Source: CAZGUX01 sp964529305 (GTDB lineage: Bacteria > Acidobacteriota > Terriglobia > Bryobacterales > Bryobacteraceae). Taken from it: 64,000 nucleotides of DNA. Under the pieces are notes generated by a model. That model worked only from the letters and a program-made list of their open reading frames with translations. It was not told where the DNA came from and made no database searches. A program made the translations under genes and the position numbers. The stretch spans positions 48,299 to 112,298 of the forward strand of contig CAZGUX010000062.1 in assembly GCA_964529305.1 (NCBI GenBank), in the 5' to 3' direction. The number at the start of each line of letters is the position of its first letter. Positions within the stretch are counted from its first letter, which is position 1. Positions 25,444 to 34,473 of this stretch are shown in pieces.

Positions 25444-28400
25444 CTAGTCGCCGGCCCGCGCTAGCTCAGACGCGCGCTTTGCCGGAAGAGGTTTGGCGCG
25501 GGAGAGACGATTCTGCAATTCCGCCAGATACGTGTAGACCACCGGCGTCAGATAGAGCGTGATCAACTGCGAGAACACGAGTCCGCCCACTACGCAGAGG
25601 CCCAAGGGTTGCCTGGCCTCGCCGCCCGCCCCGTGGCCGAGAGCGATCGGCAGCGCGCCGAACAACGCCGCCATCGTCGTCATCATGATCGGACGGAAGC
25701 GCACCAGACACCCTTGATAGATCGCGTCGAGGGGCGCGAGCCCCTCGCTTCGCTCCGCCTCCAGGGCGAAATCGATTTGCATGATCGCGTTCTTCTTGAC
25801 GATGCCGACCAATAGGATCAGGCCGACGAACGAGTAGATGTTGAGGTCGAGGCCAAACATCCAGAGCGTCAGGAGCGCACCGAAGCCGGCCGAGGGCAGG
25901 CCCGACAGAATCGTGATGGGGTGCACGAAGCTTTCGTACAAGATGCCTAGCACGATGTACACCACCAAAATCGCGACGACCAGCAAAAGCCATAGGCTCT
26001 TGAGGGACTGCTGGAAAACCTGCGCCGTGCCCTGAAAGGCGGTGGTGATGCTGTCCGGCAGTTTGTGTTGGGCCAGTTCCTGAACGGAGGTCACTGCCTC
26101 ACCCAAGGAAACGCCGGGCGCCAGGTTGAACGAGAGCGTAATCGCCGGCAATTGCCCGTAGTGGTTGATGGAGAGCGGCCCTGCCTTGGGCTGAAGCCGG
26201 GCCACCCCGTCCAGCGGAACCAGTTGCCCGTCGCCCGATCGCACGTACAGCGCCGACATCAGCGCAGGGTCTTGCTGGAACGCCCGTTCCACTTCGAGCA
26301 GTACCCGATACTGGTTGTCCGGAGCGTAGATGGTCGAGATCCAACGCGGCCCGTAGGCGTCGAACAGCGCGTTCTCGATCTGCTCCGGCGTCACGTGAAG
26401 GGTCGCCGCCTTGTCGCGGTCGATGACCACGTGCATCTCCGGCGATTTGATCTGCAGGTCGCTGGTCACATCCTGCAGGCCGGGGAGTTTCGCCAGTTCC
26501 TTCTCGAACGTCTGGGCATTCGCATAGAGCGCGGGAATGTCCGTGCTCATCAGAGTGAACTGATACAGGCTTTTCGTCAGGGTGCCGCCCAGCCGGATCG
26601 TGGGCGGGTTCTGCAGAAAGGCGCGCATCGTCGTCAGGGAGTTCAGCTTCGGCCGAAGGTCCTGGATCACCTGATCGACGTGAATCGTGCGCTCGGGCCG
26701 GTCTTTCAGATGAAAATACAGGCGACCGAAATTGGGGCCGCCCGATTGCACCGCGCCGGAGGTGCCGCCCATTCCGGCAAAGAAGGCATGAAAATAGTTC
26801 TCTTTCTGCGCGACCGCGATCAGCTTCTGGATCGTCTCGTACATCTCCACGTGGGAGGCGCCCTGGTTCGCCTCGAGCGTCACGAAAATTTGTCCGGTGT
26901 CTTCGCTGGGAATGAATCCCTTGGGCAGCTTTTGGAACAGCCAGACCGTAGCCCCCAATCCGATGAAAGACAATACCAGCATCGCCAGGCGCCAGCGCAA
27001 CACCCAAACCAGCGTTCGATCGTAGACGCGCAGCATCGCATCGAAGAAGCGTTCGGTCGTGTTGTAGAACCAGCCGTGGCTCGATTCGTGGCGCCGCAGG
27101 AAGCGCGCCGACAGCATGGGCGTCAGCGTGACCGAAACAAACCCGGAGATGAGAATGGCCGCGCAGATGGTGACGGCGAATTCGCGGAACAGCCTCCCCA
27201 GAATGCCGCCCATGAACAACAGAGGGATGAACACGGCGGCCAGCGAAATCGTCATCGACACAATGGTGAAGCTGACCTCGCGCGAGCCGGCGAACGCGGC
27301 TTCCATCGGCCGCTTGCCCATCTCCATGTGGCGGACGATGTTTTCGAGCACGACAATCGCATCGTCGACCACGAAGCCCGTGGCGAGGATGAGTGCCATC
27401 ATCGAGAGGTTGTTGAGGCTGTACCCGCACAGGTACATCACGGCGAACGTGCCGACGATCGACACCGGCAGGGCGAGCGACGGGATCACGGTCGCCGAGA
27501 CGTTCCGCAGGAACAGGAAGATCACCAGCACCACCAGGCCAAGCGTCAGCACCATGGTGAACTGCACGTCCTCGAACGAATCCCGAATGGTCTGCGAACG
27601 GTCGTAGAGAACGTCGAGCGAGACCGCGGGAGGCAACTGGGTGCGGAAGTTCTCCACCAGTTCCTTCACGCGGTCGGCGACTTCGACGGTGTTGGTGCCG
27701 GGTTGGCGGAGAATCGCCAGCACGATCGCCCGCGTGGAGGAGTCCTTCGTATTGAACCAGGAGGCGGCCTTGTCGTCTTCCACGCTATCGGTGATCGTGG
27801 CCACCTCCGAAAGCCGCACCGGCGTGCCGTTCCGGTAGATCACCACCAGCGGTTCGTAGGCGCGCGCGTTGGTGAGTTGCCCCGACGCCTGAATCGTCAC
27901 CATCTGGTGCGATCCGTACAGCGTTCCGGTCGGCAGGTTGACGTTGTGGCGGCGGATGGCCGTCTCCACCTCGTCGATGCCCAGGCCCCGGGCGGCCAGC
28001 TTGGAGGGGTTCACCTGCACGCGCACCGCATACTTCTGCGCGCCCATCACCTGCACCTGCGCCACTCCCGAGACCATCGAGATCCGCTGCGCCATCATCG
28101 TGTCGGCGTACTCGTGAACGCGGTACATCGGCAGGGTCTTCGACCGCACCGCGAGATAGAGTATGGGCTGGTCGGCCGGATTCACTTTCTTGAACGTCGG
28201 CGGCGTTGGCATCCCGGCCGGCAGCAGCGGCCCAGCCTGCGTGATCGCCGCCTGTACGTCCTGCGCCGCGCCGTCGAGCGAGCGGTTGAGATCGAACTGC
28301 AGCGTGATCGACGTCGTCCCCAGCGCGTTGACCGACGTCATCGAATCCAGGCCTTCGATGGTGGAGAACTGCCGCTCCATGGGCGTGGCCACCGCGGAGG

Positions 28401-28599
28401 CCATGGTCTCCGGGTTCGCGCCGGGCAGCGAAGCGCTTACCAGCAGGGTAGGAAAGTCGACGTTCGGCAGATCCGAGACGGCCAGCATGCGGTAGGCAAT
28501 CGCGCCGAACAGAGCGATCGCCATCATCACGAGCGCCGTTGCTACCGGGCGATTGATGAAGGTCTCGGTGAATCCGCCTCCCGGGCTCGGGCCTTTCAC
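25444..28599 (-). CDS. RND-family efflux permease (HAE1/MdtBC type)
   Basis: The 1051-residue protein has the standard RND layout: FINRPVATALVMMAIALFG as the first transmembrane helix, two large periplasmic loops, and helix 4 to 6 region with GFVVDDAIVVLENIVRHME, where the adjacent aspartates form the proton relay. Final helices include LVGIVKKNAIMQIDFALEAE. It pumps drugs or lipophilic compounds from periplasm or inner membrane. The start is a GTG (28597-28599) overlapping the TGA of the adaptor gene (GTGA). No outer-membrane channel gene is adjacent, so a shared TolC-like protein must be used. Confidence 0.95.
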   Translation of the reverse strand: MKGPSPGGGFTETFINRPVATALVMMAIALFGAIAYRMLAVSDLPNVDFPTLLVSASLPGANPETMASAVATPMERQFSTIEGLDSMTSVNALGTTSITLQFDLNRSLDGAAQDVQAAITQAGPLLPAGMPTPPTFKKVNPADQPILYLAVRSKTLPMYRVHEYADTMMAQRISMVSGVAQVQVMGAQKYAVRVQVNPSKLAARGLGIDEVETAIRRHNVNLPTGTLYGSHQMVTIQASGQLTNARAYEPLVVIYRNGTPVRLSEVATITDSVEDDKAASWFNTKDSSTRAIVLAILRQPGTNTVEVADRVKELVENFRTQLPPAVSLDVLYDRSQTIRDSFEDVQFTMVLTLGLVVLVIFLFLRNVSATVIPSLALPVSIVGTFAVMYLCGYSLNNLSMMALILATGFVVDDAIVVLENIVRHMEMGKRPMEAAFAGSREVSFTIVSMTISLAAVFIPLLFMGGILGRLFREFAVTICAAILISGFVSVTLTPMLSARFLRRHESSHGWFYNTTERFFDAMLRVYDRTLVWVLRWRLAMLVLSFIGLGATVWLFQKLPKGFIPSEDTGQIFVTLEANQGASHVEMYETIQKLIAVAQKENYFHAFFAGMGGTSGAVQSGGPNFGRLYFHLKDRPERTIHVDQVIQDLRPKLNSLTTMRAFLQNPPTIRLGGTLTKSLYQFTLMSTDIPALYANAQTFEKELAKLPGLQDVTSDLQIKSPEMHVVIDRDKAATLHVTPEQIENALFDAYGPRWISTIYAPDNQYRVLLEVERAFQQDPALMSALYVRSGDGQLVPLDGVARLQPKAGPLSINHYGQLPAITLSFNLAPGVSLGEAVTSVQELAQHKLPDSITTAFQGTAQVFQQSLKSLWLLLVVAILVVYIVLGILYESFVHPITILSGLPSAGFGALLTLWMFGLDLNIYSFVGLILLVGIVKKNAIMQIDFALEAERSEGLAPLDAIYQGCLVRFRPIMMTTMAALFGALPIALGHGAGGEARQPLGLCVVGGLVFSQLITLYLTPVVYTYLAELQNRLSRAKPLPAKRASELARAGD

Positions 28600-29765
28600 G
28601 ACAGCACCCGGACTTTCATTCCAGGCGCCAGCCGCAGATGTCCCTCGGTCACCACCACTTCTCCCGCGGCCAGACCCTCATCCACAGACACGCCGGTTTC
28701 GAGCCTCGGACCCGGCTTGACCTGCCGCAGTTCGACGCTTTGATCCGGCTTCACCACGTAGACGTAGTTGCCGTTCTGTCCGGTCTGCAGCGCGGCGGCG
28801 GGCACGACGACGGCGTTGGGCCGCTCTTCCAGCCGCAGCTTTACATCGACGAACTGGCCCGGCCAGAGCAGCGACGGTTGGTTCGTGAAGGTGCCCTTCA
28901 AGCGGATCGACCCCGTGCTGCGGTCCACCGCGTTGTCGATGAACGTAACGGCTCCCACCGCGGCGGGCTGGGAATTTCCGGGGGTCGTCGCTCGAACGGT
29001 CAGTTTTCCCACCCGCTGCCGAATCGACGGCAGGTGAACCTCCGGCACGGAGAACGTCACATAGATAGGCTGAATCTGGTGAATCGTGACCAGTTCCACA
29101 TCGGTGGCTTTCACCAGGTTGCCTTGCTTGACCAGCAGATTCCCAGTGCGACCGTCGATGGGCGAACGAATGGTGCAATAGCTGAGATTCAGACGGGCGT
29201 TGCTGAGCGCCGCCTCGTCGGCGTGAATGGCCGCCTTCGCGCTCCCGATGGCCGCGACTTCGGCCCGCACCGCCGTTCGACGGGCGCGCGCCTCCACCAC
29301 CGCCTGATCCGCCTGCTCGCGCGAGACCACGCCCTCCTGGGCCAGACGCTCGTACCGCTCCGCCTGTTTGCCGTAGTGCGCTTCCTGCGCCTCCGCGCGC
29401 GACAGGTTGGCCTCCGCCTGCTGCAGCAGCGCCTGGTCCCGCGCCCGGTTCGCCTCCCACTGCTTCACCATCTCCTGGTACGGCCGCGGATCGATCTCGA
29501 ACAGCGGATCGTCCTTCCGCACCGTGTCCCCTTCTTTGAAGAAGACCTGCTGCAACGTGCCCCCGATTTGCGCTTTGACCACGATTGTGGAGTACGCTTC
29601 CACGTTGCCGATGGTCGTTAACTCCACCGGAATGGTCTGGCTTACTGCCGTTGCGGTCCGGACCGGCGCGGCCGGCGGCGGCGGGTTGCTCACTTTGGCG
29701 GTGGTCGAACCGCACGCCGCCAGCAGCGCGCCAAGGACTGGAGGGACCAGCAGGTTCAGTCGCAT
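28596..29765 (-). CDS. RND efflux periplasmic adaptor (membrane fusion protein)
   Basis: The 389-residue protein begins MRLNLLVPPVLGALLAACGS with a clear lipobox (LAAC), so it is a lipoprotein. It has the split lipoyl domain (VVKAQIGGTLQQVFFKEGD, CTIRSPIDGRTGNLLVKQG), a long helical hairpin (EAQEAHYGKQAERYERLAQE) and beta-barrel, the HlyD/AcrA pattern. It links the RND pump to an outer-membrane channel. The open frame extends to 30500 only because of GC-rich sequence; the ATG at 29763-29765 gives the signal peptide. It overlaps the end of the TetR gene by 10 bases. Confidence 0.95.
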   Translation of the reverse strand: MRLNLLVPPVLGALLAACGSTTAKVSNPPPPAAPVRTATAVSQTIPVELTTIGNVEAYSTIVVKAQIGGTLQQVFFKEGDTVRKDDPLFEIDPRPYQEMVKQWEANRARDQALLQQAEANLSRAEAQEAHYGKQAERYERLAQEGVVSREQADQAVVEARARRTAVRAEVAAIGSAKAAIHADEAALSNARLNLSYCTIRSPIDGRTGNLLVKQGNLVKATDVELVTIHQIQPIYVTFSVPEVHLPSIRQRVGKLTVRATTPGNSQPAAVGAVTFIDNAVDRSTGSIRLKGTFTNQPSLLWPGQFVDVKLRLEERPNAVVVPAAALQTGQNGNYVYVVKPDQSVELRQVKPGPRLETGVSVDEGLAAGEVVVTEGHLRLAPGMKVRVLS

Positions 29766-30373
29766 CGGATCCCCCTCCACGTCATCTCGAACAGCAGATC
29801 CATTGTGGTCTCCACCGGCTCGCCGGGCCATTCCAGAAGGTGCTTGGCAATCGCCGCGCGCGTGACCTCGTAAATCAGATGAGCCGCTTTTCGTGGATCG
29901 AGCCTTCGCAGTTCTCCCGACCGCACCCCCTCGTCCAGGATCGATTCCAGCAGCAGGGCCTGGTCTTCGTACAAATCCTGGAACTCGGGCCGGGTATTGT
30001 CGCTCTTCACCTGCAGGTTGGCCACTTCCAGATAGTAAATGCGGAAAAACTCTGAGTTGTCGATGCAGTATTGCAACCTGGACAGCATGAACGCCCGGAT
30101 CTTCCCGGCGGTCGTTCCGGCCTGGTCGATTTCGCGCCGCACCTTCTCGTGCAGGCCGACCACGCCGCTTCGAAGCGTCGCCAGGAACAGGTCGCGCTTC
30201 GACGGAAAGTAGAGGTACACGGTTCCTTTGGCGACTCCGGCAGCCTCGGCGATCTGGTCGATGGTCGCGTTGTGAAATCCGGAGCCGGCAAACACGGTGC
30301 GCGCGGCCTCCAGAATTTCCGAAGTCCGGAACTGCTGAACGACATCGCGTTTGGTCTTCCCAAGGACGGGCAT
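29756..30373 (-). CDS. TetR-family transcriptional regulator of the efflux operon
   Basis: The 205-residue protein has an N-terminal helix-turn-helix (SGFHNATIDQIAEAAGVAKG, then TVYLYFPSKRDLF), the TetR signature, and a C-terminal ligand-binding domain with about six helices. The start is the ATG at 30371-30373; a TTG at 30409 is in frame but lies inside the operator palindrome. It is first in the operon with the adaptor and pump genes, 10 bases overlapping, and probably represses them until a pump substrate binds. Confidence 0.93.
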   Translation of the reverse strand: MPVLGKTKRDVVQQFRTSEILEAARTVFAGSGFHNATIDQIAEAAGVAKGTVYLYFPSKRDLFLATLRSGVVGLHEKVRREIDQAGTTAGKIRAFMLSRLQYCIDNSEFFRIYYLEVANLQVKSDNTRPEFQDLYEDQALLLESILDEGVRSGELRRLDPRKAAHLIYEVTRAAIAKHLLEWPGEPVETTMDLLFEMTWRGIRCD

Positions 30374-30394
30374 TGAACACAGAATATAGTGAAC

Positions 30395-30408
30395 TGACCC
30401 ACCGGTCA
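30395..30408. promoter_or_regulatory. Likely TetR operator (14-base palindrome)
   Basis: TGACC, a four-base spacer and GGTCA form an inverted repeat 21 bases upstream of the tetR-like start codon. Extending it by two bases each side keeps all but one pair. Position and symmetry match autoregulatory sites of TetR repressors. Confidence 0.65.
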
Positions 30409-30515
30409 ATTGGTTGTCCTAAGCGCGATCCCATGGACGCCGGAGGTTTGCTCACTACGCATTCGATCCGGCGGCGAAACGGGATATACTGGCCGTTCAT
30501 TGTTTTGGAACGTCA

Positions 30516-31796
30516 ATGGGCTCCCAATCACCCCGGTACAAATGGTATGTGATGTTCCTGCTGTTTCTGGCGGCAGGCCTGAACTATGGCGATCGGACCG
30601 CCATCACTGCCGTGTTCCCGCTGCTCCGCAAGGAACTCGGCATGTCCGATATCGCCCTGGGCGCCACCGGATCGTTCTTTCTCTGGAGCTACGCGATCGT
30701 GTCTCCGTTCGCCGGCTTCCTGGGTGACCGGATGTCGCGCGCCAGGCTGCTGAGTTACAGCCTCGGTGCCTGGAGCTTGGTCATGATGGCCAGCGCCCTG
30801 GCGCAGAACGCCACCCAGTTGCTGGCCCTGCGGATCGTGTTGGGCATCGCCGAAGCCGCCTATATTCCGGCCGCGACCGCCCTCATCGCCGACCACCACG
30901 ACTCGGACACGCGGGCCAAAGCGATGGGCATCCACTTAGCCGGCTTCAGTTTCGGCATGGTCGCCGGAGGCTGGCTTTCCGGCTACCTGGGCGATCATGT
31001 CGGCTGGAGACCTTCGTTTACCATCCTGGGCAGTGCCGGTCTCGTTTTGGCCTTGGTCTGCCTGACCACGCTTCGGGACACCACGGCCGGGGCGGCCACA
31101 GTCGCCGGAACGGGTGAGCCCAGGCTCTCCTTGCCGCAGACCATCCGCCACCTCCTGGCGGTCCCCTCGTTTATCGTCCTCACCGTCGAGTTGGTGTTAT
31201 CCGGGACGGTCAACTGGGTGTTCATCAACTGGCTGCCCTTGTTCTTCAAGGAAACCTTCGCGCTCTCGCTAGCGATGGCGGGATTGCACGGCGCGCTTTG
31301 GATTCAGGGGGGCCGCATCGCCGGCGTGACGTTGGGCGGTCTGCCGTCGGATTGGCTCGCGCAGAAACACCCCCGTTACCGGATGCTCCTGATGGCTTGT
31401 CTGTACCTGCTCGCGGCCCCGATTCTGCTCACGTTCGGGGTCACTACGTCGTTTGCCGCCATCACCGCGGCCATCTTCTTTTACAACCTGATCGTGGGAA
31501 TGGGCTACGTGAACGCGCAGCCACTACTGTGTGAGTTCCTTCCCGTCCACATTCGCTCCACCGCCATCGGCATCATGAACATGAGCAGTTGTCTGGTGGG
31601 CGGCGCGGGCATCCTGCTGGCCGGCGCCCTCAAGAGCGACGTGGGACTGGCCCGCTCGTTTTCCACCCTCACCTATGCCATCGTGGCGGTTTCGTTGACG
31701 CTGATGTTCGCCTACCGGAAGATCCTGCCGCGCGACCTTGAACGCGTGCGCCTCGAGCGGGAAGCCGAGGCCAGGGCGGCAATGCAACAAGGGTGA
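30516..31796 (+). CDS. MFS transporter (anion:cation symporter type)
   Basis: The 426-residue protein has twelve hydrophobic segments. The opening WYVMFLLFLAAGLNYGDRTA and the loop 2-3 motif GFLGDRMSRARLL place it in the ACS branch, which takes up hexuronates, glucarate, tartrate and similar sugar acids with protons or sodium. ATG at 30516. It is divergent from the TetR gene, sharing a 142-base promoter region, so TetR could also affect it. The substrate class is inferred from family only. Confidence 0.9.
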   Translation: MGSQSPRYKWYVMFLLFLAAGLNYGDRTAITAVFPLLRKELGMSDIALGATGSFFLWSYAIVSPFAGFLGDRMSRARLLSYSLGAWSLVMMASALAQNATQLLALRIVLGIAEAAYIPAATALIADHHDSDTRAKAMGIHLAGFSFGMVAGGWLSGYLGDHVGWRPSFTILGSAGLVLALVCLTTLRDTTAGAATVAGTGEPRLSLPQTIRHLLAVPSFIVLTVELVLSGTVNWVFINWLPLFFKETFALSLAMAGLHGALWIQGGRIAGVTLGGLPSDWLAQKHPRYRMLLMACLYLLAAPILLTFGVTTSFAAITAAIFFYNLIVGMGYVNAQPLLCEFLPVHIRSTAIGIMNMSSCLVGGAGILLAGALKSDVGLARSFSTLTYAIVAVSLTLMFAYRKILPRDLERVRLEREAEARAAMQQG

Positions 31797-31814
31797 TTCT
31801 GCCGGACCCGGTGT

Positions 31815-33185
31815 CTACCAGAACGCCAGCGGGTAGTCGCCAGGACTCCAACTCAGGCCGAATCCGGCCGTGGACCAGTTGCGCTGGTAGCCGTTGAAGT
31901 CGTTGTTCGTCAGATCCCGCCTGGTGAATGAGTACGTGCCGTTAACGTACAGTCCCCGAACCAGGTGGTCCAGGCTGTACGACACGCCGGAAGTGGCCGA
32001 CCAGCCCCCGTAGGTACCGATGTTCTGGACCAGCGAGGACATCTTGTCGTAGCTCACCGAGACGTTGAAGCTTGTTCGGGAGTTCGGCTGATACGAGTAG
32101 CCGACGCCCGCTTGGGTCATCCTCGACGTGAGAAGCACTCCATTGCCCGGACTCACCCCGTGCGAGCCCCGCACGCTCAGGGAACCCCGGTTGATCCGGC
32201 GGCCCATACTGACCGCGAACTGCGGCATGTACGTCACGCGGTGATACGCCTCGGTCACGAACGAGGAACCCACAATCGCCTGCACGGCGGGATCGATCGC
32301 GACTCGCGTCAACGACTGCGACTCCAGGCGCGAACCCGCTGCCTGCGTCAGCAGTTCCCAATTCCGCCCGAGACGCAGCGAATACGCGAGGCCCACCGCG
32401 TGAACATCCGTGCCCCCGAACGCGCGGGTGAACGAGAAATTGACGAAGTTGTAATACGCAGCCAGGGTGCTGTTGCGCGACAGGCGATACGCAATGTCTC
32501 CCCGAGCCCGATTTCCATTCACTCCAAACAACGCCGACGAACGCCGGCGGTTGGTGAAGAAATCTCCTCCGACATTCGCCGAGAGGCGCGGGCCCAACCG
32601 GATCGTCAGGTCGGCGAGGGCCGTTCCGAAATACGTCCGGTTGTCGAAAATCTCGCTTTGCGGGATGTAGTAATAGGTCGGGTCCAGCTGATAAATGCTC
32701 GACTGGGCGTTCTGTCGCGTGCTGATGCCGGCCACCTGCCGAAGGGCCAACGAGAACCGCCGGCTGATTTGCAGGGTATAGTTCATGTGCAGGAACTGCT
32801 CGGCGCCGTTGAAGAATTGGTTGCCGGGATAGTGTGAATAGCCGCCGACATAGCCCATCCCGAACTGCTGTTTCCTCCAGCCTTTGGAGCCATACACCCC
32901 CGCCGAAATCATCGAGCCCAGTTGGCTTTGCTGGATGAGGTTGCCGTCCGAGTCAACGGTCACGGCCTGCAGATTCTGGGCGAACAGCCCTTGAAAGGAG
33001 ACAAACGGCCGAAACGAGGCCCTGCTGACGGGCCCGGAGAAGGTGGAGCCTTGACTGCGGCTTAACACTGCCGGGCCGGAGTACTGACTTTGGCCGGGAG
33101 CTTCAAAGTTCTGGGCGGGAGCGGCGGCAACCCACGTAAGTGCCACCAACCAGCCCGTTTGCAACGACTTAAGTCTAGTCACCAT
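31815..33185 (-). CDS. Outer-membrane beta-barrel protein of unknown function
   Basis: The 456-residue protein has a signal peptide (about 25 residues, LVALTWVAAAPAQN) and then alternating amphipathic strands rich in Tyr, Phe, Ser and Gly (YTLQISRRFSLALRQV, RTYFGTALADLTIRLGPRL), ending in LAFW with a terminal aromatic residue as for outer-membrane barrels. I do not recognise a named family. The start ATG at 33183-33185 precedes the signal; the frame is open to 33242. It lies 18 bases from the convergent MFS gene. Confidence 0.7.
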   Translation of the reverse strand: MVTRLKSLQTGWLVALTWVAAAPAQNFEAPGQSQYSGPAVLSRSQGSTFSGPVSRASFRPFVSFQGLFAQNLQAVTVDSDGNLIQQSQLGSMISAGVYGSKGWRKQQFGMGYVGGYSHYPGNQFFNGAEQFLHMNYTLQISRRFSLALRQVAGISTRQNAQSSIYQLDPTYYYIPQSEIFDNRTYFGTALADLTIRLGPRLSANVGGDFFTNRRRSSALFGVNGNRARGDIAYRLSRNSTLAAYYNFVNFSFTRAFGGTDVHAVGLAYSLRLGRNWELLTQAAGSRLESQSLTRVAIDPAVQAIVGSSFVTEAYHRVTYMPQFAVSMGRRINRGSLSVRGSHGVSPGNGVLLTSRMTQAGVGYSYQPNSRTSFNVSVSYDKMSSLVQNIGTYGGWSATSGVSYSLDHLVRGLYVNGTYSFTRRDLTNNDFNGYQRNWSTAGFGLSWSPGDYPLAFW

Positions 33186-33576
33186 AGTCAACCCGTGGCA
33201 GAACCTACCCGCAAGTGTGCCGTACCTTCCGGGGACTGTCAAGCTGAAAGCGGCCGGTTTCAGGACCCTGGAAGCCCCAATTTAGCGACGTCAAAGGCCC
33301 TTAGCGGTCGCGGAGTTGGAGGGGGGAAAGGAGTAAAGGAAGGCTGCAGGGCTGTGACTTCACTCCTGTCGGTTCAGTTCCTCTTCCATCTGAGCAAAAG
33401 CGTGAGTTTCGGGCCGGACTTGGCGGTGGACTTCCTGAAAGGGGAACGAGTTTACGTGTTTGGTGTTTCACTCGGCTTGAGCCTTCACGAAATCCACGGC
33501 CGCTAGCGAGATGGTGGTCGTGTCCGACCCGCCGCGCCGCTGGCAACCCGCACTCAGGTATCATCGGCTAAGCCTT
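33186..33576. other. 391-base intergenic stretch without a supported gene
   Basis: This gap lies between two divergent genes. An open frame ends at 33506 with GPDLAVDFLKGERVYVFGVS, which looks protein-like, but it has no plausible start and no recognisable family; a gene remnant is possible. The 10-base string TTTAGCGACGTC occurs here near 33280 and again near 41022. No tRNA or repeat array was seen. Confidence 0.4.
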
Positions 33577-34473
33577 GTGACCCGCCGCGACTTTCAATTC
33601 AGCCTGGCCGCCGCTGCCGCAACCCGGAACTTCCAGTTTCGCTACCTGGCGGCTACTTGCCTCTACGGGGGCATGACCCTCGAGGAGATCGTTCCGCAAG
33701 TGCCGAAAACCGGCGCTCGGGCGATTGACGTCTGGTCGTCGCACGCCGAGCCGGTTCCCCAGCGAACGATGATCGACCGGATGGGCCGCCCTGCCTTTCG
33801 CAAGCTCCTCGATGGCCACTCGACGCGCCTTGCCTGTCTGACCCATTTCCGGCTCGGACCGTTTGGCCTGAAGGACGAGATCCCGATCGCCGCGGAGCTC
33901 GGAGGCAAGGGCACGCTCATCGTCACCGGCACGCGCTGGCCCGGCAGGCCCGTTCCGGTGACGGACGCCGCCGGTCACCAGGCAGCCGTCCGTCAGTTCG
34001 CCAACGAACTGCGGCCGCACCTCGAGTGGGCCGAAAAGCACGGCGTCGTGATCGCGCTCGAGAATCATGCCGGCCAGATCCTGTCCACGCCGGATTCGGT
34101 GCGCTGGCTCCTGGAGGCCGAACGTTCTCCCGCGCTCGGCATCGCGCTGAGCCCCTACCATCTGGACCAGGATCCTGCCATGCTCGCCCGGCTGATCGAG
34201 GATATCGGAAATCGCATGGTTCTCTTTTATGCGTGGCAGCACGGCAAGGGCAGCACCGGGAAGATGCCGAAGGAGGACGAACTGCAGCAACTCCCCGGAC
34301 GGGGTCCGCTGGACTTCAAGCCGCTGGTGCAGGCGCTGATCAAGATCCGCTACACGGGCTGGACGGAGATCTTCATGCATCCTTTCCCGCGCGGCATTCC
34401 CATCCTGCCGACGGCAAGTGAAGTGACCGGGGAGATCAACCGCGCACGGAGCTATCTGGGGACATGTGTTTGA
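33577..34473 (+). CDS. Sugar phosphate isomerase/epimerase with Tat-like signal
   Basis: The 298-residue protein starts at a GTG (33577-33579) giving a Tat-like signal MTRRDFQFSLAAAAATR. The rest is a xylose-isomerase-like TIM barrel: HGVVIALENHAGQIL (metal-ligand Glu), LGIALSPYHLDQD (Asp), VLFYAWQHGKGS (His in place of the usual motif) and TEIFMHPF near the end. An ATG-initiated version is lacking, so the start is tentative. The next gene overlaps by 10 bases. If exported, the enzyme would act with the extracytoplasmic heme protein encoded next. Confidence 0.82.
   Translation: MTRRDFQFSLAAAAATRNFQFRYLAATCLYGGMTLEEIVPQVPKTGARAIDVWSSHAEPVPQRTMIDRMGRPAFRKLLDGHSTRLACLTHFRLGPFGLKDEIPIAAELGGKGTLIVTGTRWPGRPVPVTDAAGHQAAVRQFANELRPHLEWAEKHGVVIALENHAGQILSTPDSVRWLLEAERSPALGIALSPYHLDQDPAMLARLIEDIGNRMVLFYAWQHGKGSTGKMPKEDELQQLPGRGPLDFKPLVQALIKIRYTGWTEIFMHPFPRGIPILPTASEVTGEINRARSYLGTCV

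Noticed and set aside
26065..28743. 892-residue open frame antisense to the RND pump
   Set aside because: Its content is low-complexity His/Arg/Asp-rich, typical of reading the complement of a GC-rich gene; the RND gene is unmistakable.
33090..33506. 138-residue open frame ending GVSLGLSLHEIHGR
   Set aside because: Overlaps the start of the outer-membrane protein gene on the other strand and has no clear start; kept only as a possible remnant in the intergenic entry.
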